Positions 52,933-62,195 are shown, numbered from the stretch's first letter. The stretch is 64,000 nt of DNA from an uncultured Porphyromonadaceae bacterium (GCA_947567425.1 CANOLV010000002.1:171483-235482), one strand, 5' to 3'. Notes: generated from the sequence alone by a model not told the origin. Numbers and translations: made by a program.

Positions 52933-54385
52933 CTGTCTTTTGACCGTTGGTGGTGTTTTGATTATTGTCGTCGCGTCTGGGTGGCCGCTGGCGGTCGCCG
53001 CCCTGGCGCTTGCCCTCCTGATGGTTGCGTTGTCCGGAGTTGCGCTGGCGTTGGTTCTGCCCGGAGTTGTTTGACTGTTGTCCATCGGGCCGGTTCTCCT
53101 TTCTGTCGGGTCTGGGCTGGCGCGGTTTATCCTGGCGCTTCGGGTTGGGGTCGCCGCCCTGTCCGTTGCCGTTGGGCTGCCCTCCGTTGCGTTGGCGCTG
53201 TCCGTCGCCGCCTTTCGGCTTGCCGTTCTGCGGTTTCTGTCCGCCACCGCCGCCGTTCTGCTGACCTTTCTTGCGCTTTTTCTTCGCTTTGTCAAACCTG
53301 GTCACTTCGTCTTGGCCAACGAGGTCGAAAAATTCGCGTTTTGGCTTTTCGCCGGCCGAAGCTTCCGATGCGAGTTTCTCCGGTTTCTCGCCGCGCTTGT
53401 TCATGGCTATCACCTCGAAGGCTCTGTCTGCGTCGATGGTGACGAGGTTGGCCGGCACCGACTTGTCGGTCGAGTATGTGATCTCGCGTTTGAATATGTC
53501 GGTCTTGAAGTGGTAGAAAGTTCCGTCGGCGGTCTCCAGAGTGATGTCGCGCGAGGGCATCTTCTTGACGCTCTCCACGTATGCGTCCACCTCGAAGTTG
53601 AGGCAGCACTTCAGCTTGGCGCACTGTCCGGCGAGTTTCTGCGGATTGAGCGAGATGTCCTGGAACCGGGCGGCGCTTGTGGCCACCGATATGAAGTTGG
53701 TCATCCAGCTTGAGCAACAGAGCGGACGTCCGCACGGGCCTATTCCGCCGATGCGTCCTGCCTCCTGCCGGGCGCCTATCTGCTTCATCTCGATGCGCAC
53801 CTTGAATGTCTCGGCGAGCACTTTTATGAGCTTTCTGAAGTCGACGCGCTCGTCGGCTATGTAGTAAAATATGGCTTTGTTGCCATCGCCTTGGTATTCG
53901 ACGTCGCCTATCTTCATGTTGAGTCCGAGACTTTCGGCTATCTTGCGCGATTTGATCATCGTGTCGTTTTCGCGGGCTTTCGCTTCCTCGTATTTCTGGA
54001 GGTCGCTGGGCCTTGCCTTGCGGAAGATGCGCTTGATCTCTGTGTCGGGCCTTATGTTGGCCTTTTTCATCTGGAGCTTCACCAGACGTCCGGTCAGAGT
54101 GACTTCGCCTATGTCGTGTCCGGGCGATGCTTCTACGGCCACCATGTCGCCGATGGCGAGCTGCAGGTTGGTGCTGTTGCGGTAGAATCCCTTGCGGGTG
54201 TTCTTGAACTGGACCTCCACGATGTCGAAGTCGGCAAATCCGCCGGGGATGTCGCTGAGCCAGTCGTAGCAGTGCAGCTTGCCCCGTGGCGATTTACGGC
54301 AGTTGCCGCAGTTGCCGCCGCAGGAGCTGTCGCAGTGTCCGGTGCGTGATGAAGCGTCCGTTATGTCATTTATTTCGTCTGACAT
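52925..54385 (-). CDS. ricT: RicT/PSP1-domain regulatory protein
   Basis: The 486-residue protein has a Cys-rich N-terminus (C-x3-C-x3-C-x2-C near residues 18-30, then HCYDW). The PSP1 domain follows (VEVQFKNTRKGFYRN near 55, GIGPCGRPLCCSSWM near 217, CAKLKCCLNFE near 260). A disordered tail of about 115 residues is rich in Gly, Gln, Asn, Arg and Pro. In Bacillus, RicT with RicA and RicF forms an Fe-S complex that modulates RNase Y. Here the gene directly follows rny (12-base gap), which supports a RicT-RNase Y partnership in this phylum. RicA and RicF are not seen nearby. Confidence 0.9.
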   Translation of the reverse strand: MSDEINDITDASSRTGHCDSSCGGNCGNCRKSPRGKLHCYDWLSDIPGGFADFDIVEVQFKNTRKGFYRNSTNLQLAIGDMVAVEASPGHDIGEVTLTGRLVKLQMKKANIRPDTEIKRIFRKARPSDLQKYEEAKARENDTMIKSRKIAESLGLNMKIGDVEYQGDGNKAIFYYIADERVDFRKLIKVLAETFKVRIEMKQIGARQEAGRIGGIGPCGRPLCCSSWMTNFISVATSAARFQDISLNPQKLAGQCAKLKCCLNFEVDAYVESVKKMPSRDITLETADGTFYHFKTDIFKREITYSTDKSVPANLVTIDADRAFEVIAMNKRGEKPEKLASEASAGEKPKREFFDLVGQDEVTRFDKAKKKRKKGQQNGGGGGQKPQNGKPKGGDGQRQRNGGQPNGNGQGGDPNPKRQDKPRQPRPDRKENRPDGQQSNNSGQNQRQRNSGQRNHQEGKRQGGDRQRPPRRDDNNQNTTNGQKTDA

Positions 54386-54397
54386 ACTGTTGCGGTA

Positions 54398-55942
54398 TTA
54401 TTTGGCGAAGCTTACGGAACGTGTCTCGCGGATGACGGTGATCTTCACCTGTCCGGGATATGTCATCTCGTCCTGGATGCGCTTGGCTATTTCTGCGGAG
54501 AGCTTTTCGGTCTCCACGTCGTCGATCTTGTCGGCACCTACGATGACGCGCAGTTCGCGGCCAGCCTGTATGGCGTAGGTCTTGATCACTCCGGGATATG
54601 ACATGGCGAGCTGCTCAAGGTCGTTGAGTCGCTTGATGTAGGCCTCCACGATCTCGCGGCGTGCGCCGGGGCGTGCGCCTGATATGGCGTCGCACACCTG
54701 TACGATGGGGGCCAGCAGGGTGGTCTGCTCCACCTCGTCGTGGTGGGCGCCGATGGCGTTGCATATTTCAGGTTTCTCCTTGTACTTTTCGGCGAGCTTC
54801 ATTCCCAGGAGTGCGTGGGGCAGTTCGGGCTCTTCGTCGGGCACTTTGCCTATGTCGTGGAGCAGTCCGGCGCGGCGGGCCTTCTTCGGGTTGAGGCCGA
54901 GTTCCGATGCCATGATGGCGCAGAGGTTTGCCGTCTCGCGTGAGTGCTGGAGCAGGTTCTGTCCGTAGCTTGAGCGGTACTTCATCTTGCCGACCATGCG
55001 GATCAGGTCGGGGTGCAGACCGTGTATGCCGAGGTCGATGGCGGTGCGTTTGCCGGTCTCCACGATCTCTTCCTCGATCTGCTTGCGCACTTTGGCCACT
55101 ACCTCCTCGATGCGGGCTGGGTGGATGCGTCCGTCGGCCACGAGCTGGTGCAGGGCCAGGCGAGCTATCTCGCGGCGCACGGGGTCGAAGCCCGACAGTA
55201 CGATGGCTTCGGGGGTGTCGTCGACTATGATCTCGATGCCGGTGGCGGCTTCGAGGGCACGGATGTTGCGGCCTTCGCGGCCTATGATGCGTCCTTTGAT
55301 TTCGTCGGAGTCGATGTGGAACACCGTCACGGAGTTCTCTATGGCCGTCTCTGTGGCCACTCTCTGTATGGACTGTACCACGATGCGCTTGGCCTCTTTG
55401 TTGGCGGTCAGCTTGGCTTCGTCCATGATGTCGTTGATGTAGCTCGCGGCCGCGGTCTTCGCTTCGTCGCGCAACGATTCGATGAGCTTCTCCTTGGCTT
55501 CTTCTGCCGAGAGTCCGGAGATGTGCTCCAGCGTGTCCTGGGCGGTCTTGGTGAGTCGGTCGAGTTCGGCTTTCTGGCTTTCAAGTACCGAGGCCTGAGC
55601 GTCGAGGTTTGCCTTTACGGTCTCGTTCTCATTGCGTTTGCGGGCTATGTCGCCCTGCTGCTGGTTGAGCTGGAGTTCGCGCTGTTTGAGTTTTGCCTCC
55701 ATCTGCTGGACCTTCGACATGCGCTGGTTGGCGGCTTTTTCGGCATCGGCTTTTATCTGAAGTTCCTCCTCACGGGCTTTAAGAAGTTTCTCCTGTTTGA
55801 GCATTTCAGCGTCTTTCTGCGCCTCCTCTATGATGGTCTTCGCCTGGCTTCTTGCCGACGACTTCTGAACCATGACGGTCGCGATCGCGGCTACTGCAGC
55901 CGCCACGACACCCACTACGATAGCTAATACAAGTGTAGTCAT
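54398..55942 (-). CDS. rny: Ribonuclease Y
   Basis: The 514-residue protein has one N-terminal membrane helix (about 4-25), a coiled coil (about 30-190), a KH domain ([21 protein letters not shown] near 215-235) and an HD domain ([14 protein letters not shown] near 329 and [12 protein letters not shown] near 360). It is the membrane-bound endonuclease that starts mRNA decay. It leads the rny-ricT-gldH-M24-cca run and follows zapA, with a structured RNA element in between. Confidence 0.96.
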   Translation of the reverse strand: MTTLVLAIVVGVVAAAVAAIATVMVQKSSARSQAKTIIEEAQKDAEMLKQEKLLKAREEELQIKADAEKAANQRMSKVQQMEAKLKQRELQLNQQQGDIARKRNENETVKANLDAQASVLESQKAELDRLTKTAQDTLEHISGLSAEEAKEKLIESLRDEAKTAAASYINDIMDEAKLTANKEAKRIVVQSIQRVATETAIENSVTVFHIDSDEIKGRIIGREGRNIRALEAATGIEIIVDDTPEAIVLSGFDPVRREIARLALHQLVADGRIHPARIEEVVAKVRKQIEEEIVETGKRTAIDLGIHGLHPDLIRMVGKMKYRSSYGQNLLQHSRETANLCAIMASELGLNPKKARRAGLLHDIGKVPDEEPELPHALLGMKLAEKYKEKPEICNAIGAHHDEVEQTTLLAPIVQVCDAISGARPGARREIVEAYIKRLNDLEQLAMSYPGVIKTYAIQAGRELRVIVGADKIDDVETEKLSAEIAKRIQDEMTYPGQVKITVIRETRSVSFAK

Positions 55943-55981
55943 GATATGTTGTTAATTGGGTGAATAAAAATAAGTTATGTT

Positions 55982-56061
55982 AAAAAAATAGCACTATCGC
56001 CCATGGTCGGGACTCCGTTGGCCTCAGGGCCGTCCGGTGTCCGTCAAGGGATCGGTAGTGC
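55982..56061 (-). ncRNA. Structured RNA with terminator between zapA and rny (6S-like position; family uncertain)
   Basis: Read on the minus strand, GCACTA at 56061 pairs with TAGTGC ending at 55991, with further CG and CCC/GGG pairs inside. The interior folds into a second long stem (GGAC, CCG, GGCC, loop CTGA, GGCC, CGG, GTCC). A run of eight T follows. This is either an elaborate terminator of the zapA operon or the 3' part of a small RNA that starts nearer zapA. 6S RNA is next to zapA in other bacteria, which makes that idea worth testing. The sequence alone does not prove it. Confidence 0.45.
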
Positions 56062-56115
56062 GGTTAATACTCTCTATGTGTCCGTCGCCGGCCGGGCCGG
56101 ATCGGGATTTTATCT

Positions 56116-56412
56116 TTATCGATTCATGCCGTTGAGCATTTCATCGAGTCGTTTCTCAAAATCGGCGAGCATCTTGGAGGCGTCATCGTTCTTTCTGAGC
56201 TCTTGGATGTAGAGCTTGGTGAAGTGTATGGCCACCATGCCAAGGATGTCCTTTGATTCTTGGTCGGCGCGTTTGGACTGCATCCATTTCTTCCATGCCA
56301 TGTTGACATAGTATTCGGCCAGACGTATGTCCTCTTCGCCTTTGAGCGTCACTGACATGCCCAGGGGGGCGAGGTCCGCGACTTTTATGGTTATATCCAG
56401 TTTATCTTTCAT
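56116..56412 (-). CDS. zapA: Cell-division protein ZapA
   Basis: The 98-residue protein has a ZapA-like N-terminal domain (LDITIKVADLAPLGMSV, EEDIRLAEYYVNMAW) and a C-terminal coiled coil (LYIQELRKNDDASKMLADFEKRLDEM). ZapA cross-links FtsZ filaments at the division ring. It starts four bases after the stop of the coiled-coil gene upstream, so the two are expressed together and may form a complex. Confidence 0.85.
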   Translation of the reverse strand: MKDKLDITIKVADLAPLGMSVTLKGEEDIRLAEYYVNMAWKKWMQSKRADQESKDILGMVAIHFTKLYIQELRKNDDASKMLADFEKRLDEMLNGMNR

Positions 56413-56416
56413 TGCA

Positions 56417-56710
56417 TCATTCGGTTAAATCGGAGATGCATTTGTCGATTTCCCGCACTAATTCGGACAGTCTGGCTTTGCTCCGCTCCATCTCTTCCCT
56501 TGACGGGAATGCGGTGGTGACCACTGACAGGTATTCCACCTGGCGTTCGAGGGTCTGGATCCGTCCTCTGAGGGTGGTGACCAGCGTCTCGAGCTCGGCT
56601 ATGCGCAGCAGAGCCTGGTTCTTCTCTTCGAGCACTGTCTGATAGCGTTCCGTCAGATTCAATGCTTTCCGGTTCAGGCGTTCAAGTATCTGCTGTAAAT
56701 CGCTCGCCAT
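56417..56710 (-). CDS. Short coiled-coil protein upstream of zapA
   Basis: The 97-residue protein is predicted to be an almost continuous coiled coil (ILERLNRKALNLTERYQ, AELETLVTTLRGRIQTLE), with a short break at TAFPSREE. Placement and design recall ZapB, the coiled-coil partner of ZapA, but I see no sequence signature that proves it. The four-base gap to zapA supports a joint role in division. Confidence 0.7.
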   Translation of the reverse strand: MASDLQQILERLNRKALNLTERYQTVLEEKNQALLRIAELETLVTTLRGRIQTLERQVEYLSVVTTAFPSREEMERSKARLSELVREIDKCISDLTE

Positions 56711-56807
56711 TATTCCAAATTTTTACAAATTTACGATAAATATCTCATTCGGCCGCAATTTTGGGCGGGAATTTTGGGCGATGTGCGCCCTCGATGGTTA
56801 ATTAAGG

Positions 56808-58223
56808 TTAAAGCACCGGGCTGAGGAGCCTGACTATGGACTCTTTGGCCTTCTGCCATTTTGGGCGGTTGCGCCATCTGGCGGAGCTTATGCGGGTGCA
56901 TTGTTTGAGATCGTCGAAGAATATCTCGGCCATGCGTTCGTTGACGTCGCGCGAATATATGAAGAGATTGCTCTCGAAGTTGTGTTCGAAGCTGCGGAAG
57001 TCGAAGTTGCTCGACCCGACAGAGACAAATTCGTCGTCGACGATCACCGTCTTGGCGTGGAGCATGCCGGCTTCATAGAGATAGACTTTGATTCCGGCTC
57101 TCAGGCATCCCTGGATGTAGGAGTAGGAGGCATTGGTGAGTATGGCCGAATCGCTTCGGGCGGGAATCATAATGCGGACGTCGACCTTCGACAGTGCCAC
57201 GGCCTGCAGGGCGCGCAGAAGTCCTTCGGTGGGCAGGAAGTAGGGGGTCTGGATGAACACCCGCTTCGAGGCGTTGGCGATGGCCTTGTGGTAGAGCATG
57301 GCTATGTTGCTCCACTGGCTTGTGGGCCCGCTGGTGAGGAGCTGTATGCCTCCGGTGTGCGGAGCCTGTACCTGCAGTTGCGCCGACTTTTCCTCGATGA
57401 GCGGCTGGCCCATGAAGCTCCAGTCGACGGCGAATGCATACTGCAGCGCACCGACCGCGGGACCTTGGACGCGCAGATGCGTGTCGCGCCATATTCCTGT
57501 GCCGGTTCCGTCGATGTAGCGGTCGGCCACGTTCATGCCTCCGATGTAGCCGGTGGTCCCGTCGATGACCACTATCTTGCGGTGGTTGCGCCAGTTGACT
57601 CGGGTCGCGAAGTGGGGGAACGTCACCCTGAAGAAGGGGTAGACCTCGACTCCGGCCTCTTTCATGCGCCGGAAGAAGCGCCCGGAGGTGTGGAGCGATC
57701 CTATGTGGTCGTAGATTACGCGCACTTTGACTCCGGCGCGGGCCTTTTCGATCAGTATGTCGGCCACCTGATGGCCGATGTTGTCGTCCTTGAATATATA
57801 GTACTGCAGATGGATGTGGCTTTGCGCGGCACGCAGGTCGGCGAGGAGCGCGTCAAACTTCGAGCGTCCGTCGGTGAATATCTCCACCTTGTTGCCGGGA
57901 TAGAAGATGGCGCCGGAGAGGGTCTGCGCCATTTTGATCTGCAGGCGGCTGGCGGTGCTCATGGGCAGGCGGTTGATGTCGACCGGCTTGAAGTATTCGT
58001 GGCGGCGCAGACGTCGGCGGTTGCGCCTCGTGATCATGCGTGTGTTCTTAAGGCTGCGGCCGAAGAATATGTATAGCACCACGCCGAACACGGGCACCAT
58101 GAGGAGCACCGTCACCCATGCCAGCGATTTGACAGGATTACGGTTCTCGGAGAGCACCACTGCTATGAGGCTGATGATGGCTCCTCCGTAGGCGATTAGC
58201 AATATGAGGTCGTACCAGATCAT
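56808..58223 (-). CDS. cls: Cardiolipin synthase (phospholipase D family)
   Basis: The 471-residue protein has two N-terminal membrane helices (about 3-22 and 34-54) and two HKD motifs: NHRKIVVIDGTTGYIGG near residue 217 and LHAKTVIVDDEFVSVGSSNFD near 393. It joins two phosphatidylglycerol molecules into cardiolipin at the inner membrane. It stands alone, about 250 bases from the rplI end. Confidence 0.95.
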   Translation of the reverse strand: MIWYDLILLIAYGGAIISLIAVVLSENRNPVKSLAWVTVLLMVPVFGVVLYIFFGRSLKNTRMITRRNRRRLRRHEYFKPVDINRLPMSTASRLQIKMAQTLSGAIFYPGNKVEIFTDGRSKFDALLADLRAAQSHIHLQYYIFKDDNIGHQVADILIEKARAGVKVRVIYDHIGSLHTSGRFFRRMKEAGVEVYPFFRVTFPHFATRVNWRNHRKIVVIDGTTGYIGGMNVADRYIDGTGTGIWRDTHLRVQGPAVGALQYAFAVDWSFMGQPLIEEKSAQLQVQAPHTGGIQLLTSGPTSQWSNIAMLYHKAIANASKRVFIQTPYFLPTEGLLRALQAVALSKVDVRIMIPARSDSAILTNASYSYIQGCLRAGIKVYLYEAGMLHAKTVIVDDEFVSVGSSNFDFRSFEHNFESNLFIYSRDVNERMAEIFFDDLKQCTRISSARWRNRPKWQKAKESIVRLLSPVL

Positions 58224-58393
58224 AGTATCTCCCGGCTAAGATACGAAATATCCATATACATTATGCCGGGAGATTGTTAAAAAAGGTTGCATGCCGGTGC
58301 CAAGAGTCAAGGTCGGGCGGACGCGTGGGCGTATATGTGGCTATGGCCGACATCCTGCGATGGTATCGGTGCTGGTCCGGGCAGGTATGTGCA

Positions 58394-58435
58394 TAAAAAA
58401 GTCAGAGAAGCGGCCCTTGGGGGTGCTTCTCTGAC
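58394..58435 (-). terminator. Intrinsic terminator of rpsF-rpsR-rplI
   Basis: A long stem (GTCAGAGAAGC pairing with GCTTCTCTGAC) is followed on the minus strand by six T, about 37 bases past the rplI stop. Confidence 0.9.
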
Positions 58436-58471
58436 TGCTTATCGAGATGTTTTGTGATTCTCGTCCGATGA

Positions 58472-58915
58472 TTATTCGGCTACGACCTCGAAAGGAATTT
58501 CCACTGCCACCTCTTTGTGGAGGTTGAGAGTGCAGGTGTAGTTGCCCACTTCCTTGATGTTTTCCTTGAGAACGATGACTTTACGGTCAACGTTGTGTCC
58601 GAGTTTTTCGAGAGCTTCGGCGATCTGCAGAGCGTTGACAGAACCGAAGATAGTTCCGGTGGCGCTTGTCTTGGCACCGATGGTGAGGCTAACGCCTTCA
58701 AGAGCGGCGGCGAGTGCTTCGGCGTCGGCCTTGATCTGAGCGAGCTTGTGGGCGCGCTGGCGCTGGTTTTCGGCGAGCACCTTCAGTGCAGATTCTGTGG
58801 CGATGACAGCCTTACCCTGGGGAATGAGGTAGTTGCGGCCATAACCGTTCTTTACTTCAACAACATCGTCCTTGTATCCAAGGCCCGGCATGTCTTCTTT
58901 AAGAATTATTTTCAT
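58472..58915 (-). CDS. rplI: 50S ribosomal protein L9
   Basis: The 147-residue L9 has the N-terminal rRNA-binding domain (MKIILKEDMPGLGYKDDVVEV, GYGRNYLIPQGKA), the connecting helix (about 45-75) and the C-terminal domain. It ends the rpsF-rpsR-rplI operon, 26 bases after rpsR. Confidence 0.98.
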   Translation of the reverse strand: MKIILKEDMPGLGYKDDVVEVKNGYGRNYLIPQGKAVIATESALKVLAENQRQRAHKLAQIKADAEALAAALEGVSLTIGAKTSATGTIFGSVNALQIAEALEKLGHNVDRKVIVLKENIKEVGNYTCTLNLHKEVAVEIPFEVVAE

Positions 58916-58941
58916 AATGTATATTGTCTGCTAAGGTGTAA

Positions 58942-59211
58942 TTATTTCATCAAGTCGGTCACGTAGGGGAGCAGAGCCAGGTGGCGGGCACGCTTCACGG
59001 CCTGTGCCACGCGGCGCTGGAACTTGAGCGAAGTTCCGGTGATGCGGCGGGGCAGGATCTTGCCCTGCTCGTTGAGGAACTTCTTGAGGAATTCGGGATC
59101 CTTGTAGTCAATATACTTGATGCCGCTTCTCTTGAAACGACAATATTTTTTCTTCTTAACGTCCACTGACAGTGGAGTGAGATAACGGATTTCTGATTGA
59201 GCTTGTGCCAT
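58942..59211 (-). CDS. rpsR: 30S ribosomal protein S18
   Basis: The 89-residue S18 has the typical [36 protein letters not shown] core (given here as its landmarks: KYCRF near 23, YKDPEFL near 36, PRRITGTS near 54). It lies four bases after rpsF. S18 and S6 bind each other in the 30S platform. Confidence 0.98.
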   Translation of the reverse strand: MAQAQSEIRYLTPLSVDVKKKKYCRFKRSGIKYIDYKDPEFLKKFLNEQGKILPRRITGTSLKFQRRVAQAVKRARHLALLPYVTDLMK

Positions 59212-59215
59212 TTGA

Positions 59216-59587
59216 TTAATCCTCCTTTACTTCTGCTTCTTGGGTTACGGTTTGTTTCTGGCCTCTGAGGCTGCGGCGCTTGATGGCGTATTCTGCAGCG
59301 TATTTGTCAAGACGGAATGTGAGGAAGCGAAGTACGCGTTCGTCACGACGGAACTGAGTCTCGAGCTTCTTGATGACGTTGGGCTCGGCATCGAACTCAA
59401 GCAGGGTGTAGAAGCCGGTCGACTTCTTCTGGATGGGGTAAGCAAGCTTGCGCAGGCCCCAGTTTTCTTCGTTGACAATAGTTCCGGCTGCGTCGGTGAT
59501 GACGGCCTTGAACTTGTCTACCGCTTCCTTCATCTGAGCATCAGACAAAACGGGAGTTAAAATGAAAACGGTTTCGTAATGATTCAT
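59216..59587 (-). CDS. rpsF: 30S ribosomal protein S6
   Basis: The 123-residue S6 shows [15 protein letters not shown] at the start, GLRKLAYPI near 63 and a [15 protein letters not shown] near 99. It has a short charged tail (EAEVKED). First gene of the operon; a TACCTTTG -7 element lies 39-46 bases upstream. Confidence 0.98.
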   Translation of the reverse strand: MNHYETVFILTPVLSDAQMKEAVDKFKAVITDAAGTIVNEENWGLRKLAYPIQKKSTGFYTLLEFDAEPNVIKKLETQFRRDERVLRFLTFRLDKYAAEYAIKRRSLRGQKQTVTQEAEVKED

Positions 59588-59625
59588 GTTAAACTTAAAA
59601 TTAAATTTGTGAAAATTTGTGACTG

Positions 59626-59633
59626 CAAAGGTA
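59626..59633 (-). promoter_or_regulatory. -7 element of the rpsF operon
   Basis: TACCTTTG matches TAnnTTTG. No clear -33 box is seen in the 287-base gap before the HepT-like gene, which otherwise shows nothing recognisable. Confidence 0.5.
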
Positions 59634-59874
59634 CGAAAAAATCTTTATACTCGGCGCATTCTTGCAATAAAAACTTCCCGATACCGAAAAATATGCAAAA
59701 ATATGCGTGCTGATAATCTGACAATTGCTGTTCGTCAAAAAAAAAATAAGCAATTATGTGGTCCACAGTAAAGCGAGTACTTCATTTTTAGTGGTGTCAT
59801 CTGCAACTTGGCTGTTAATGTCTGGCTTCTATGTTTCTTTGCAAAATGGATATTATAGTGTGTCGGTATCTTTG

Positions 59875-60255
59875 TTAGATGCAGGTTTTCAGACGCATTA
59901 GTGCCTCCTTTAGCTCAGGCACTTCTTTGGCGGTCTCAAATATAGTGGTTGCGTCAAGCTCAAAATAGCCATGGGCAATATGATCTCTCAGTCCTTTAAT
60001 TTGCTTCCATGGTATATCGGGTTCATTTTTAATTAGAAAATCAGGCATCAACCTGTCAATTTTTTTGGCGCTTTCTCCAATACTTTCCAACAACATGCAA
60101 GTAGCGGCCATTTTTCCCATGCCGTTCGGGGATGTTAAGTAATCATCTTCTGTAGCAACATCTTCATTCCATGTGATTATCAAATCACATGCCTTGACTA
60201 ACTGGCCTAATATATGCAGGACAAGCTCTTGATTACGCAAAAATTGTGATTCCAT
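59875..60255 (-). CDS. HepT-like HEPN-domain protein (DUF86)
   Basis: The 126-residue helical protein carries the RX4HXY motif of HepT ribonuclease toxins: RDHIAHGY near residues 89-96. It overlaps the upstream nucleotidyltransferase gene by 23 bases. In known MntA-HepT pairs the nucleotidyltransferase adds AMP to the HepT Tyr and blocks it; the target Tyr is present here. This suggests an intact pair, but activity is not shown by sequence. Confidence 0.85.
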   Translation of the reverse strand: MESQFLRNQELVLHILGQLVKACDLIITWNEDVATEDDYLTSPNGMGKMAATCMLLESIGESAKKIDRLMPDFLIKNEPDIPWKQIKGLRDHIAHGYFELDATTIFETAKEVPELKEALMRLKTCI

Positions 60256-60529
60256 CTCGTTCTATTTGCTTTAAGAAGAAGCTGTTGATATTAGAGTGCT
60301 TTCTTACAACATCAACTGCTACACCAAGAATATCTTCAAGAAACTGCTGCAATGCTATTATTTTGAATATTTTCGGGGGCATCTCCACAAATATGTCGAC
60401 ATCGCTGTCAGGACGGTTGTCGCCTCGTGCCATAGATCCAAACAGACACATTGATTCTACTCCAAATTCTTTACGGATATAAGGAGCGGCTTGTGTAAGT
60501 TTCTCTATGCATTCGGCTCGTGTACACAT
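60233..60529 (-). CDS. MntA-like minimal nucleotidyltransferase
   Basis: The 98-residue protein starts at ATG 60529; an earlier ATG at 60574 is less likely. It shows the GSX10DXD signature (GSMARGDNRPDSDVD near residues 32-46), typical of antitoxin nucleotidyltransferases, and a DVVRKHSNIN end region. It is translated ahead of, and overlapping with, the HepT-like gene. Confidence 0.85.
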   Translation of the reverse strand: MCTRAECIEKLTQAAPYIRKEFGVESMCLFGSMARGDNRPDSDVDIFVEMPPKIFKIIALQQFLEDILGVAVDVVRKHSNINSFFLKQIERDGITIFA

Positions 60530-60667
60530 CTGATTCTCGGATTGTTTCTGCAAATATACACAAATATTTGACAAGAAGAGTTTTCGGGTGAAATATTAGG
60601 GGAATTTTTTTGAGGCGGTGGAGTGTGGGCGGATCGGTGTCGGCTTTCGGACTCGTGCGGGCGTGGG

Positions 60668-61378
60668 TCAGAGCAGCGAGGCGCGCTCGAGCAGACTGCG
60701 GTCGGCGAGCAGGTCGGGCGTGGGTCCGTCGGCGGCTATGTGGCCGCCGGACATGACTATGGTGCGCGGACACAGGTTGAGCGCGAGGTCGAGGTCGTGG
60801 GTGGTGATGATGCACGTGTGGTCGAACGCCTCTATCTGGCGCATGAGCATGCGGCGTGCGCGGGGATCGAGGTTGCTGGAGGGTTCGTCCATGACGAGTA
60901 TGTCGGGCTCCATGGAGAGCACTGTGGCTATGGCTACGCTGCGCTTCTGTCCGCCGGAGAGCTGATAGCCGGGCCGGTCCTTGAGGTCGTATGCTCCGAC
61001 TGCTTTCAGGGCCATGTCGACACGGCGGTCTACTTCGCTGTCGGGCAGTCGCATGTTGATAGGGCCGAATGCGACATCGTCGGCCACGGTGGGCATGAAC
61101 AGCTGGTCGTCGGGGTTCTGGAACACGAGTCCGACTGTCTGGCGTATGCGCGGCAGGGTCTTTGGGGTGACGGGAATGTCGCCGATTACGACCTGGCCCT
61201 CGGTGGCGGTGAGGAGTCCGTTCATGTGGAGCATGAGAGTCGACTTTCCGGCACCGTTGGCTCCTATGACGGCTACCTTCTGGCCGTGCGTTATGAGGAG
61301 CGATACGTCGTCGAGCGCCCGGTAGCCGTTGGGATATGTGTAGCTGACGTGGTCGAATTTTACGTAGTGATGGCTCAT
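60668..61378 (-). CDS. cbiO: Cobalt ECF transporter ATPase
   Basis: The 236-residue ABC ATPase starts at ATG 61378, whose first base is shared with the stop codon of cbiQ. Walker A is GANGAGKST (near residues 39-47), the Q loop is VFQNPDDQLF near 84, the signature LSGGQKRSVAIA near 138, Walker B ILVMDEPSSNLDP near 158 and the switch His in TTHDLDL near 193. The sequence around VFQNPDDQLFMPTV is typical of ECF-type ATPases. It powers uptake of Co (or Ni) with CbiQ and CbiM(N). Confidence 0.93.
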   Translation of the reverse strand: MSHHYVKFDHVSYTYPNGYRALDDVSLLITHGQKVAVIGANGAGKSTLMLHMNGLLTATEGQVVIGDIPVTPKTLPRIRQTVGLVFQNPDDQLFMPTVADDVAFGPINMRLPDSEVDRRVDMALKAVGAYDLKDRPGYQLSGGQKRSVAIATVLSMEPDILVMDEPSSNLDPRARRMLMRQIEAFDHTCIITTHDLDLALNLCPRTIVMSGGHIAADGPTPDLLADRSLLERASLL

Positions 61379-62181
61379 TATCTTAGAGTTAGGATGTTGA
61401 ACAGTCGGGAGAGGTCGGCCAGCCTGGCTATGGCGAAAGCGGCGGCGCAGGCAGTCAGGAATATGGTGTCGGCGGCCGACCACCGCATCGTCGAGCGTAT
61501 TGCGGCGTTGCCGTCGAATCCTCTGGAGAGCATGGCCATGTGTATGCGTCCGGCTCTGGCCACTGTGCGGACGAGCAGCTGCCCGATGAATATGCCCCAG
61601 AGCCGGGGCGTATAGTGGCGGCGGCCGTAGCCTCTGGAGCGTCTGGCGCAGTCCATCGAGGCCGCTTCCTTGAGCAGCACCGACAGATAGCGGTGGACCA
61701 TGAGGAGCTGTGTGGTGAACACGGCGGGGAGTCCCATGCGCCGGAGTCCGTGGCATATCTTCATGAATCCGGTGGTCATCACGAGTATCAGCGATGCCTG
61801 TACGGCGAGCATGCCTCTGAGGCATATCGAGATGAATTGCAGCCACCCGACCGTTATGACGACGTGGCCTGCGGTCAGCGCTGGCCTGCGGTCGAAGATC
61901 GGATTGAATATGCCTATGAGCGCGATGAACGGCAAGACGTAGAGCGACTTTACGAACACCCGGTTGTAGCTGATGCCGCCAAGGGCGCTTAGGAGGATGG
62001 GGAATATCCAGAGCGACATTATGCCGGTCAGAGAGTCGAGGCGGAACGACAGCACGGTGGCTATGTACAGGAGCGTGACGATGGTCTTGGCGCGGGGATC
62101 GAGCCTGTGCATGAGACTCGACCCGCATGCATAGCCGTCGATCTCGTTGAGTTCGTATAGTGCGCGTTCGATTGCTGTCAT
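61378..62181 (-). CDS. cbiQ: Cobalt ECF transporter transmembrane protein
   Basis: The 267-residue protein starts at ATG 62181, 14 bases after cbiMN. It has about six membrane helices. The cytoplasmic coupling region contains the two Ala-Arg-Gly type motifs that contact the ATPase, visible as DCARRSRGYGRR near residue 190 and MLSRGFDG near 226. N-terminal RLDPRAKTIVTLLYI is also typical. Its stop overlaps the cbiO start by one base. Confidence 0.92.
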   Translation of the reverse strand: MTAIERALYELNEIDGYACGSSLMHRLDPRAKTIVTLLYIATVLSFRLDSLTGIMSLWIFPILLSALGGISYNRVFVKSLYVLPFIALIGIFNPIFDRRPALTAGHVVITVGWLQFISICLRGMLAVQASLILVMTTGFMKICHGLRRMGLPAVFTTQLLMVHRYLSVLLKEAASMDCARRSRGYGRRHYTPRLWGIFIGQLLVRTVARAGRIHMAMLSRGFDGNAAIRSTMRWSAADTIFLTACAAAFAIARLADLSRLFNILTLR

Positions 62182-62195
62182 TGCTTCCGGACGGG

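Noticed and set aside
52933-53295. A long open frame continuing upstream of gldH into the ricT tail
   Set aside because: It reads the repetitive Gly/Gln/Arg-rich 3' part of ricT in another frame; the lipoprotein signal of GldH begins at 52932.
56901-58076. Long plus-strand open frame opposite cls
   Set aside because: The minus strand encodes a full cardiolipin synthase with both HKD motifs; the opposite frame is a by-product of GC-rich codon use.
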